A DNA stretch of 64,000 nucleotides. It comes from Cordilura impudica. Taxonomy: Eukaryota > Arthropoda > Insecta > Diptera > Scathophagidae. Position numbers and translations under genes: made by a program. Of this stretch, positions 31,892 to 42,785 are shown in pieces. Where the stretch lies: NCBI GenBank assembly GCA_963682025.1, contig OY821521.1, positions 192,634,575 through 192,698,574 on the forward strand, read 5' to 3'. A model generated the notes under the pieces. That model had not been told where the DNA came from, did not search any database, and saw nothing but the letters and a program-made list of their open reading frames with translations. The number at the start of each line of letters is the position of its first letter. The stretch's first letter is position 1.

Positions 31892-33108
31892 TAATATTTA
31901 TGGCTTAAAATTAAATTGACGAAAGAAGTGTTTCAAGATTATTTCAATTTAAATGAAGAAATAGGAAGTGTTTGTGATTTCAAACCGGTTAACCGGTTAT
32001 TCGAAAAACCCTGGTTTTTCTCAAAAAAAAATTTTTGTTTTTGTTTTTACACCGATTTACTGAAAATCATAGTTTAAATTTTAACTGAACCCGAGTTTTT
32101 TGTGTCGGTTAACCAGTTATTAATTAATCTTTTTTGAAAATCGTTTCAATCGAAAATGAAATTTCAATTTTATAATCCTATACTTATAAAAACAAGCATT
32201 TTTAAAACACAAAGTAAACAAGATTTTACTTAGGATTTAGACTATATGGGGATTTCGTTTAAAATATTTTTAAATTGTTTAGAAAACACAAAAATTTATT
32301 TAAAAAATAAAATAATAACAATAAAATATAAATTTTAAATTAAAACAAATAGGTTTCCTAAAAACTGGAATTTTTTGTTTTGCTAAATTTTAATAAAATT
32401 TTAAATAGAAATCGTTTCAATAAAGTATTAGTTTCAAACCATATAAAAAAAATTTAATTTTATTTTTTTGTTCTTACACCCTCAAATGTTTATATTTAAT
32501 ATAAAAAAAATCCTCACCAAAGATGGGCGTTCCCGCTCAACTCTAAGAGGTCGCTACTTTAATTTTAGTTTCCCATTTAATTAACATGGGAAAAATACCT
32601 TTTTAACCAAAATTGGATTTACTTATAATTAACGCAATTTTCAAGTTTAGCAATCCTGTACACATTTCTTACACAAAATCATCCACATTTAAAATTATTA
32701 TTTTCAATGTACATCTGTCAGTCTGAATCCAAGATTCAAATTTGACCTCCTCTATATATTCGCGATCACAAGAGTTGATTTAATTCTATTTGGTGAATGT
32801 GGTTTTCGGGCAATTTGAACATTCACCTAAGTTGCAAGAAGTTGTTGCATTAGGACACATAGTCAATTTAAGGCAATTGCGGCGCATCAGTTAATCAACA
32901 GCTGAACTTAGCAACGCCACGAAAAGATTAGCAAAAAAGCAGCAAATAAATGCGATAAATTAGCTGGATGGAAAACTGGGTATTTAAAAATTTACAAAAC
33001 TTAAATAATTCATCAGCTACAATAAATTAATTAAAAAATAGTTCTGTTATAAATGGATCGAGTGTGATTAAGACTAAATTTCATTAAATTTTTATTTTTT
33101 TATTTTTA
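31892..33108. repeat. Degenerate GGTTAACCG satellite and unclassified DNA
   Basis: About 31,975-32,140 has several AACCGGTTAACCGGTTATT phrases typical of the satellite that dominates 37.2-40.2 kb. The remainder to 33,108 shows no gene or repeat that I can name. Confidence 0.5.
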
Positions 33109-33473
33109 TCTATAATATTAATAGGCTAGGTGATTTCTTGTGGCCGATGTTTTGTTCTACCGTTTTATCCCGATTTTGAGCAAACGTATATTATTTGAAA
33201 GGTATTTCTTTTTCGCCGTTTTCTAGATTTACAGATTTTTTAATTTTTTCCTTTATTTTGAGTAAATTGCATTTAAAGTTGCTACTAACATATACATAAA
33301 ATTGTACATATGCAATGTGTTTTATTAACTATGTTAATGTGTTTGCTAATGAGTTTGCTATATTCATTCACAATAATAATAAACCATGAAATTGTTGGTT
33401 TGTGAATTAGCTAAGTTGAAAAGTAAAGTTGGCTAGAAATTGTACTCGAATTTCGAGCGCTGGAATCTGCTAG
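33109..33473 (+). mobile_element. Full-length non-autonomous Helitron (365 bp)
   Basis: Textbook ends: A|TCTATAATATTAATAGG at 33,109 and ACTCGAATTTCGAGCGC, then GGAATCTGCTAG|T at 33,473. It sits beside the TAA-rich end of the 33.5-kb repeat. Confidence 0.85.
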
Positions 33474-33484
33474 TTATTATTATT

Positions 33485-34188
33485 ATATTTTAATTTAATT
33501 ATTAATAATTATTATTACAAATAAATAAAAAAAATAATTTTTCAACATTTCTATAGAAAATAAGTGATTTTTTCCTGAGGTTAACATATTGCCGGTATTA
33601 CGGTATCGAAAGTATGAACTTTAAGTTGGGTATGATACATACTGTCGAAAATATTAATTTGTCTAGTTTCTCAGCATATGATTTAGTTTTAAGGTTTTAG
33701 AAACACTTAATAGGACAAATTCTAATTAGTGCGTATGCTAAAAATTTAAAAACATTTGTCTTGAGTTACAAAACATTTTTTTTTTATAGATACCCCACTC
33801 GCAACCCACTAAGCGACCAAACAGCTCTTAAAGGAAAAACCTAAGCTTTCTTTTGATAAAATAAATAGGGCTTTTTTGAAAAAAAGTCAAAAAAAATTTT
33901 TTATTTTTTTTTTATTTTTTTTTTTCAAAAAATTGAAGAAATAGCTATTTAAACTATTTGGGATAAATTTTGCTAAGAACAATAGGTAAAAAGTTACATG
34001 GATAAGAAAAAACACCTGTTTGGCAAAAATGTCAAATTTTGACCCCCTCTAACTCAGAGAGTTCTGAACCGATCTTGTTGAAAAATTGTGTCTAAATTAA
34101 TATCTAATAGGACTAAGCTTGGTGCAATTTGTTCCCGATCGGAAGACAATCGGTTTCAAAACTTGGGTCACTTGACATGAAACGCCCC
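33485..34188 (-). repeat. GGGGCGTTTCATGTCAAGTG interspersed repeat, copy 2
   Basis: Inverse copy of 19,303-20,050: it ends CACTTGACATGAAACGCCCC then ATATATA, and its inner end is TAA-rich. Intermediate blocks, such as the TTGACCCCCTCTAACTCAGA stretch near 34,040, keep the same order. Both copies abut ATATAT on the GGGGC side. Confidence 0.65.
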
Positions 34189-34404
34189 ATATATATAACG
34201 GATAACTGAATATATTTTTTTCAGTTAACCAAAAACTATTTTTTTAATTTTATAAATATTTTTTTTATAACCGATAAATTATATATTATTATCCCTTAAC
34301 CGAAACCTAGTTTTTTTAATTTTTATAAATATTTATTTGTTAAAATATTCTTTTTTTCTTATGACAAATATAAATTTTTTTTAATTAACACCACATTTTT
34401 AGTA

Positions 34405-36020
34405 ATTTTTCTGAACAAATTTATGTTGATTCGATTGAGTGTGATCTTTCAGATCACAATATATTGTGCTGTAAAATTGGTAGTAAAAGACAAGTCAATG
34501 ATTTTATTGACAAATCAAAAATTCATTGTAATTATATGAAAGCCAAAGAATATTTACAAAATAATAAACCATTTATTTTCTCAAAATTGGATGTATCTGA
34601 TCAAAAAGAAAATTTAGTTTCGTGTATGGGAAATGCGTTAAGTAATTACACAGTTGTTTCAAGTTGTAAAAAGCAGCTTCGTTTTGAGATGACTCCTTGG
34701 GTGAATAAGAACTTACATTAACTTATTTTACTCAAGAAAAATTTGCTGAAGGAAAGACGTAAATGCAAGAATGGTCATAGATTGAATGACATGTTAAAAA
34801 GGTTGAGCAGGGTCATTAAGGTAGCCATTAAGATATGTAGAGATAACTACTATGCTGATGGTTTGAATGAGGCTGGAAATGATCAGAGGAAATGTTGGAA
34901 GTTTATAAACTCTACTCTTGGTCGGTCAAGAGAGCGTAAGGTAGTTCTTACTGATTCTCAGGGAAATCTTAAACAACAAATTGATGTGCAGTTGGGCGAT
35001 GTATTTACTTCATTGAGAACAATTTCTCAACTTCCTCACCGTTTCAATTTTGGAGATGTTAATTTAAATGACATCTCTGAAGCTATAAATACTATTAAAA
35101 TAAACAAAAGTGCTGGATACGATAACATATCACCTAAATTTATTAAAGAATGTGGAGATGAAATTGCACCATTGTTATGCGACATTTTTTGTAAAATGAT
35201 AACTACCTCAGTGTACCCCAATGTTCGAGAAAGTTCATAAAATAATTCCAATACCGAAGGAAATTAGATCTTCCACTTAGAGAAATATCGACCAATTGCA
35301 GTTTTATCTTCAATATATAAAATATTTGAGAAAATTATTTATGACAAATTATTATTTTATGTAGAGGAAAACAAGCTATTGTATGATTTTCAATTTGGTT
35401 TTAGGAAAGGATGTGGTGCAGAGGATGCTGTTTTAAATGTAATAAACTGTATATGCAAAGGTTTGGATGATGGCTTTAATGGTGTTGCAGGAGTATTTTT
35501 AGACTTTTCGAAGGCTTCTGATCTTGTTGATCATAAAATATTACTAAAAAAATTGTCATTGTATGGAGTAAAGGGTAAAGAACTATTGCTGTTTGAAAGT
35601 TATTTCTCGGAAAGGAAACAATATGTTCAGGTCAATCAGTCCTCGAGCTTTATTAGTACGGTTAAATATGGAATACCCCAAGGAAGTGGACTGGGTCCCC
35701 TGCTTTTTTCTATTTACTTAAATGACATAGGTAATCTTGATTTAACAGGAAATATTTCAATTTTTGCGGATGATGAATGCATATTTTATCCTTTTAAGCA
35801 CGACTTGGTGTTGAAAATTTATATTGAGAGGGATATGGCTTTAGTATTTGAGTTTGCTCGTATCAATGGCCTTGTTGTTAACCCGTATAAGACAAGATTG
35901 GTTCGTTTTGGGCCTAGCTCTAGTTCTGACGATTTTACTGTGAATATTGATGGGGCCATTATTATGTATGAATATTAAATACTTATGTACAATAAAATAA
36001 AAAAAAATAAAAAAAAAATA
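34405..36020 (+). pseudogene. Non-LTR (LINE) retrotransposon, 5'-truncated, broken reverse transcriptase
   Basis: The copy begins within the last part of the endonuclease (IECDLSDHNILCC near 34,430), continues through the linker region and enters the reverse transcriptase: INKSAGYDNISPKFIKEC (35,100), YRPIAVLSSIYKIFEKII (35,290), QFGFRKGCGAEDAV (35,390), VFLDFSKASDLVDHKILL with the first catalytic Asp (35,490), GIPQGSGLGPLLFSIYLND (35,670) and FADDEC with the catalytic Asp pair (35,765). Breaks: an in-frame stop at 34,719-34,721, compensating shifts between about 35,223 and 35,278, and an early end at 35,978 that removes the C-terminal thumb. An AATAAAATA signal and A-rich run at 35,990-36,020 mark the 3' end, typical of target-primed insertion. 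CR1/L2/Jockey-like by motif; the clade is uncertain. Confidence 0.9.
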
Positions 36021-36514
36021 TGACTAACCGAATTTTTCATTCTGGGTCAACCGTACCCGATTCATTAATTTTTTGAAGTTTTTTTTTTTAAATTTTAATA
36101 CTTTTTTATAATATGGAAATCCGTTAACCAAAAACTGAATTTCTTTTTTCGGTTATTCGGTTTTTTAAGCCATGTTTTATTATTTAAAAATAACATTTGT
36201 GCTTAGTTAAATTGAAAATAAAAATCTTCTGTAGAGTCTTCAAGGAGTTAAGTTTTTCAAATTTCGAATGGCGCATTATACACAATCTATCTATTTAGAT
36301 TTTCTGCATTCTTATATATTTTTAATAAATTTATTAGAATTCTTGGATATCGGTTAACCAAAATTCTACTTTTTTATTTTCTTATTTACATATTTTTTTT
36401 TCTCAATTTTTAATATATTTTTAAATTAATTTCGGTTAACGTAATTTTTTACCAAAACAGAAAATGCCAAAAAAAAAAAAAATCAAATGTTTTATTTTGG
36501 ATATAAAGTGATAT
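36021..36514. repeat. GGTTAACCG satellite, degenerate
   Basis: Repeated CCGAATTTTTCATTCTGGGT, CCGTTAACCAAAAACTGAA, CGGTTATTCGG and CGGTTAACG phrases within T/A runs, the same family as at 37.2-40.2 kb. Confidence 0.6.
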
Positions 36515-36522
36515 ATGTATAT

Positions 36523-37227
36523 TAGGGCAGGTCGATTTAAAAATTGCCCAAGTGACAATTAAAATTGTATTCTAGGGATTAAAATAAGAAACTTTGCCCG
36601 AGGAACCATACCTCTAAAACGAATTCTGATGTCCCGACTTTTGAGCTGTCTGTCTGTCTATCTCACTTTGACCAATTTAGAGTGCCCCAATCGAGTCCAA
36701 ATGTATGATCGACCCCCACTTACTTTGGAGGGTCGACCCACCCATACCAGTGGCACACCCCTGGGGGGTTCCCCACACAAACATTTCAGAAAATCACAAT
36801 TTTTTGTTTAGAATTGGGCTGACTATGCTTGATTTAATATTAAAATTAACACTCATACTCGTACGTATACGTATCATCTACTCTGCTAATAAATAATCAT
36901 ACGCCTCGACTATGTTGTGTTATTCGAAAAGATCGATCGGATGAGGGTAAATAACTTTTAGATCACTCCGTGACTATGCGTGACTCTGCGTGACTACCCC
37001 AAACTTAATCTGAAGTCACAACAAGACTATGGGTCAAGTTTCAGATCAGTTGCATGAGGGGGGAATGGGGTTGCCCCATGGCAGACAGACAGGTCAAAAG
37101 TCGGGACATCAGAATTCGTTTTAGAGGTATGGTTCCTTGGGCAAAGTTTGTTATTTTGATCCCTAGAATATGATTTTCCTTGTCACTTGAGCGATTTTTT
37201 TGCCGAGTTACAAATCGACCCACCCTA
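36523..37227. mobile_element. Non-autonomous hAT-like element (705 bp) with 8-bp TSDs
   Basis: Perfect ATGTATAT repeats flank it at 36,515-36,522 and 37,228-37,235. The ends are TAGGGCAGGTCGATTT and, inverted, TAGGGTGGGTCGATTT. Terminal inverted repeats reach about 130 bp, through the CTAGGGATTAAAATAAGAAA block and the GTCTGTCTGTCT piece. Subterminal ACCCCCACTTACTTTG resembles the module in the 8.8-12.6-kb element. It has no transposase frame, so it depends on another copy. Small frames inside are shadows of the inverted arms. Confidence 0.88.
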
Positions 37228-38647
37228 ATGTATATAGACATATAAAATAAATTATTTTGTGAATTTTAATACATTTTTATTATATGGAATCCGGTTAACT
37301 AAAAACTGAATTTTTTTTTTTTTATTTATATAAAAATAATATTTGTGTTTAGTTCAATTGAAAATCAGAATCCTTCAAAGAATCTTCGAGAATAGAATCT
37401 TTCGAAGTTCGAATATATACGAAGATGACGTTGAATTGATGTAAAAAAAATTTGTATTCTTCCTAAACTCAAGAGTTTTATTTTCCAAGAATTTTTTTAG
37501 GTTTCTTTTGTAAAGTTAGTTTTTCTTAATTTTAATCACTGTCGTTTGACCGAACTTTTATTCTCGTTTAACCAATTCCCCATTTTTTTTTTTTAATTTT
37601 ATCAATAATTTTTTTTTAAATAATTTGTTTTCTGATTTTTTACTTATTTTTAAATTAATGTTAACGGGATATCATTTTTGTTTAACCTTTTTTTTGTTTA
37701 ATTAGTAATTTTTTGGGTTGTTTATTATATTTTTAAAATAATGTGGGCGAATCACAGTTTTTGATTATCAGTTAACTGAAACTCGTTTTTTTATTTTTCA
37801 TTTATTTATTTAATTATTTATTTATTTATTTATTATTTTTTTTAATTATTATTTTTTTTTATTTCTTACTTAAATTTAAATTAATGCCGGTTAACCGATT
37901 TTTTTTGTATCTGTTATATACTTTTAAATTTTTAATGTTAACCGGATATTTTCATTTCCGGTTAACCAAAACCGGGTTTTTAACATATTTTTAATATTTA
38001 TTTATTATTATATTTGGGTAATTTTATCTATTTTTCCTTTTTTTAATTTATTTTGAAATTAGTGTAGGTTCAACGGATTTTTTCGTTCTTGGCTTTTTTA
38101 AATTTTATTTTCAGTCAAAAAAAATTTTTTTTATAGATTTAAATACCAAGCTCGATTAACCGAAAAACATTGTTAACTGTCTTATTATCCTTTTTTAATT
38201 AATTTTGTCTTTCCGGTTTTTAATATATTTTTAAAATAACGTCGCCTAGTCAGAGTTTCTGAATAGCGGCTAACCGAAAATCGATTTGTATGAAAAAATC
38301 CGGTTAACCGACATTAATTTATTATATGCGTATATATATTATTTTCCTTTTCTTGATTTCTTATATATATTTTTTAAATTAATGTCGGTTGAGCGATTTT
38401 TTTAAATTATTTTTTTAATTTTTATACATTTTGAATATCGGTTAACCGGATTTTTTTCATTTCCAGTTAACCAAAAACCGGTTTCTTAATATGTTTTTAT
38501 GAATTTTTTTTAACAGCTAAATATTTTTTCTTTTCTCAAGTTATTTTCAAATTAAAGTCCGTTCAATAATTTTTTTAATTTTCAGTGAACGGAAAATTGG
38601 TTATTTAAATTTTTGAAATATTCTTTACTGTATATATTTTTTTTAAA

Positions 38648-38795
38648 TCCATAATATTAAGAGGCTAGGCGATTTCTTGTGATCGATGTTTTGTTCTACC
38701 ATTTAATACTGATTTTGAGCAAATGTATAATATTTGAAAGGAATTTCTTTTTAGCCGATTGCAGATTTACAGATATCTAAATTTTTCCCCTATAT
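38648..38795 (+). mobile_element. Helitron 5' fragment, directly before a full copy
   Basis: A|TCCATAATATTAAGAGGCTA to about TTTCCCCTATAT. Homology stops within the AGATTTACAGATTT region, and a second element starts at 38,806. Confidence 0.7.
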
Positions 38796-38805
38796 TTTTT
38801 TTTAA

Positions 38806-39170
38806 CCATAATATTAATAGGCTAGGCGAATTCTTGTGATCGATGTTTTGTTCTACCATTTTATCCTGATTTTGACCAAACGTATATTATTTGAAAGGTA
38901 TTTGTTTTTAGCCGCTTGCAGATTTACAGATTTTTAAATTTTTTCCTCCATTTTGAGTAAATTGCATTTAAAGTTGCTACTAACACATACATAAAATTAT
39001 ATGTATGCTATGTGTGTTTTATTAAATTTGTTAATGTGTTTGTTAATGAGTTTGCTATCTTCATTCACAACAATAATAAACTATAAAAGTGTTGGTTTGT
39101 GAATTGGCTAAGTTGAAAAATTAAGCTGTCTAGAAATTGCACTCGAATTTCGAGCGCTGGAATTTGCTAG
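38806..39170 (+). mobile_element. Non-autonomous Helitron (about 365 bp)
   Basis: Starts CCATAATATTAATAGGCTAG (expected T before the first C changed to C) and ends with ACTCGAATTTCGAGCGC, GGAATTTGCTAG|T. Tandem with the fragment at 38,648. Confidence 0.8.
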
Positions 39171-39374
39171 TATAGATTTAAAAATTAAGGTCAATTACCA
39201 CCGAAAACCACTTTACAAAAATTAAACAACAAAGAATTAATAATAACCCGTTAAGCGTTATTTTGTTCTCTGTTAACCGAAAACAGTTTTTTTAATTGTT
39301 TATTTAGTTATTTTTTTTTTTTTTTTAAAACAATAACGGATTTTTTTTTAATAATTGTTTTTCCTAATTTCTAA

Positions 39375-39716
39375 TCTATAATATAAATAGGCCAGGAGAT
39401 TTTTTGTTACCGAAGTTTTGTTCTACCGTTTTATCCCGATTTTGACCAATCATATATTATTTGAAAGGTATTTATTTTTAGCCGTTTTGCAGATTTACAG
39501 ATTTTTAAATTTTTCCTTTATTTTGAGTAAATTGCATTAAAAGTTGCTACTAACACATACATAAAATTATACAATGCTGTGTGTGTATTTATTAAATTTG
39601 TTAATGAGTTTGTCATCTTCATTCACAATAATAATAAACCAAAAAAAGTGTTGGTTTGTGAATTGGCTAAGTTGCCTAGAAATTGCACTCGAATTTCGAG
39701 CCCTGGAATCTGCTAG
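39375..39716 (+). mobile_element. Full-length non-autonomous Helitron (342 bp)
   Basis: A|TCTATAATATAAATAGG start and ACTCGAATTTCGAGCCC, GGAATCTGCTAG|T end. Slightly shorter than the others because of a small deletion between GTGAATTGGC and GCCTAGAAATTG. Confidence 0.85.
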
Positions 39717-40225
39717 TTTATTTTTATATAAATGTCAGTTAACCTGATTTTTTCATTCTTTGTTAATCGGCCTTTTAATTTTTTGATTATTTTTTTGTAA
39801 AAATTATTTCGCTTTCCTGATTTTCAACACAGTCTTAAATTAATGCGGTTAACCGAATATAACTGCAATCGAAAATAACAACAACAGATTTTTTTGTAAA
39901 ATTAATTGTTTTTCTTGATTTCTAATTTATTTTAATATTAATGTCGTTTAACGAGCTTCTTTCATTCTTTTTTAATCAGAACCCGATTTTTTAAGTGTTT
40001 TTTTTTATGAATTTGTTTTGGTAATATGATTAGTTTTCCTTATTTTTAATACATTTTTAAAATAACGCCGGTTAACCGACTTTTTTAACCGCGGTTATCG
40101 GAAGCGCGGTTTTTTAAATATTTAGGGATTTCTTCTGGACTCTTAATATATTCTGAAACTAATGAAGGTAAGCCGGATTTTTAATTCTCGGTTAACAGGA
40201 AAACGGTTTTTGAAATTTTTAATTA

Positions 40226-41572
40226 TGTTTTATATCTAGGTCTAGATCAAGTATTTTTGGTAGTAAATAAAGTTTTCCAAATTACAATTCATAGCCGTAA
40301 TAAAAATTCCTTAGAATTCTATAATCCAGGCTTTCGGGCCATTATTTTTTTATATTTAAAAAGTCTTTCAATTTCATGGGTTATTCACCAAATTTTTAAA
40401 TTACTGATTTTCTGGGAAATTTGTGTTTAATATTTCCATTTCAAAATATTTTTGATAGCAAAAAAATTCTTTTCAAAACAAAACGGATAATCATCACCAG
40501 CAGCAGCAGCAGCAGCAGCCACATCAATATCAGTATCAGTATCACTATCAGTATCGTAATAATGTAACACCCAACTTGAAATAAGTTTAAACTATTACGA
40601 AAGTATACATTATGTACTCGTCTACAAACTACAAACCATTGTACTTGTTACAAGAAAACCTCTTAAAGTATTTATTTCCAAAGAAGTATTTACAAAAAAA
40701 AAAAAAAAAAGAAAGCAGCAAAAAAACAAATATCAACTATGTAGTTGTTTACTTAAGACCTTAACATTCATGTTCTACAACATCCCCACAATGTTTAACA
40801 AGTCTGTTGAGAAAAAAATTTGTTCAATATATTTTTCTATGTGGCTTAAAGAAGTACCAGTACTTGCTACAACTCATATATTGGCTGTTTGACTGGCTGT
40901 TTGTTGCCTTTCTGAATTGTATTGTATTGTAGAGCATAAATCATGTTTTCTACTCAATATCATTGTAGATTTTTCAAATACCACTTAATTGCAAAAAAGC
41001 TTTTTTAACTTAAATCGAAAAGATTTAATGTAACAGAACATCAATTTAACCTTAAATGGCTAAAATAAATAGACTTAAAATATAAGAAAAGAAAGGTTTA
41101 AAAGTAGCAGTAGAAGCTGTTTTTTCTCTAAAACTTTTAATGCCAGCCATAGCAAAGGGGTAATGGCTGTCTAGCAACGTCAAGAAAGCTTTGCACAATA
41201 TTCACACAACCATAAAGTCTGATTAACAATCATCAAGTTAAGATGTCTGGAAAGAAAAAATGTCGCGAAATTATTATAATTGGAATACTACAAAATGTAT
41301 TCAAAGTCTTATCATTTTTTGGCTGAACAAATATATTTCGCTTAGAAGGGCTACAAAAAGTAAAAAAAAAAATGCAAAATAAAGCGACTTGTAAACCTTA
41401 ATACAATAAATAGTATTTAAAAGCTTTGTTGACTAGACCTGGTTCCTAAGCCCTAAAATGGCCATCACGATGGTAAAAAGGAATGATTACCCTGTGAAAT
41501 ATTTTTAGGGTCATTATTCGGGTGGGGGTGGATGCTAAAAATTCCAAGTTATGGTGTAAGTACTGGTATAGT
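40226..41572. other. Intergenic; CAG microsatellite
   Basis: A (CAG)n run followed by CAATATCAGTATCAGTATC-type repeats is at about 40,497-40,556. The rest is AT-rich, without a gene that I can support. Confidence 0.5.
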
Positions 41573-42073
41573 ATAGTAAAACCTCCAAAGCATTTGGCAT
41601 TCTTAGGCCAAACTTTTTTATGCCTTTATATAAGTTTTCCTTATATTGATATTTGTTTGCTTAGTTTTTCAACTATAACTCAAAAACCATTGATAATTTC
41701 TCATTTCATTCTTCAGAAAATTCAAATTGTAGCTAAGGCTTAAATAAATTGTAAAAAAAATGCTGATGTATGTTTGATTTAATATTAAAAATATCACTCT
41801 AATCTATTAATAAATAATAATCACACGCCCTGGTATTCAAAAAATTAATTTAAAAATGATGAATAACTAAAATTTTTTAAGATTTTATTCGATAAAATTA
41901 GTCCAAGTTGATTTGCTGAAGCTATTTGCAGAAGAATGAACTGAGAAATCATCAATGGTTTTTGAGTTATAGCTGAAGAACTAAGCAAACAAACATCAAG
42001 ATAAGGAAAAATAAAAAGGGTAATAAAAAAAAGCTTGGCTTGAGAATGCCAAACCCTTTGGAGGTTTTACTGT
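41573..42073. mobile_element. Tc1-type inverted-repeat (MITE-like) element, about 500 bp
   Basis: The left arm TATAGTAAAACCTCCAAAGC, CATTTGGCATTCTTAGGCCA and the right arm TTGAGAATGCCAAACCCTTT, GGAGGTTTTACTGTAT form inverted repeats of about 170 bp, also covering TGTTTGCTTAGTTTTTCAAC and its inverse. Outer ends of CAGTAAAACC next to TA fit Tc1/mariner-type MITEs. The ends recur, more decayed, at 15.8-16.8 kb. A 73-codon frame in the left arm is a shadow. Confidence 0.75.
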
Positions 42074-42114
42074 ATTAGGCTATACTTTCACCCTGACTTA
42101 GAATTTCTCAACCT

Positions 42115-42585
42115 GAAATTGGTGAAATTCGGTCCATGTTATAAATGACCCCTATGTAATCGACTTAAATTGCCATAAGATCCAAATTATCATATGTGTG
42201 TTTATTACATCCATTTGTCAGTTGTCCAAAAATAAACCCCATATGGCAATACTTTGTCATAGCCCCCATATAAAACTGCTTCCCGATTTTCACTTAAATC
42301 TATCAAAAAACAAAAATGTTGCAGTCTTTTCTCAAATTTTGTTTGGTAAGTGATTTTACCAGATATGGTCAGGATCGGTCCATTTTTCGACCTAGCCCCC
42401 ATATAAATATAGCTTCCGATATGATCTTCTTCATATCTGCAGCCAAAAAAATTAATAACAATGCCAATCAAATTTGGTTTATGCTTATTTTCTATATCCA
42501 CTTAGTTGGACCGAAGAGATAGGGTCTTAAGCCAAGGTATAGGGTATCGTATAGGCAGTCTAGACCGGCTATAATTTTCTTACTT
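42115..42585 (+). mobile_element. mini-me/DINE-1-like element, second family, 3' half
   Basis: Starts in the AATTCGGTCCATGTTATAAA block and runs to AGACCGGCTATAATTTTCTT and ACTTGTTTT, matching the second half of 26,656-27,461. The head and GTCC run are missing. Both frames inside are shadows. Confidence 0.75.
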
Positions 42586-42785
42586 GTTTTTATTTAAATT
42601 TGGACATTCATTCTTTAATCGCATTAGCGTTGAGCTTGACTTCGGAAAACAATTTAAAATTTTAATACGTTATTTAAGAAAATAAACAGAAACCAATAAA
42701 TTTTGAAGCCTTTAAAACTTACACAAAATATTTCTGGATGTGTCTTACCAAAGAAGAAAATAAGATTTTTTATTTGTATGGAAAA

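Larger units (their letters stand above)
37240..40225. repeat. Degenerate AT-rich satellite with GGTTAACCG core
   Basis: Phrases such as AATGCCGGTTAACCGATTTT, TTTCCGGTTAACCAAAACCG and TCGGTTAACCGGATTTTTTT recur at irregular spacing, mostly 125-180 bp, within T- and A-rich filler. Helitrons at 38,648-39,170 and 39,375-39,716 interrupt it. The same family appears at 31,975-32,140, 34,198-34,400 and 36,021-36,514, so it once formed one block of perhaps 8 kb, since invaded by elements. No coding frame. Confidence 0.7.

Noticed and set aside
40497..40556. CAG run as polyglutamine coding exon
   Set aside because: No open frame or splice context extends from it; a simple microsatellite is sufficient.
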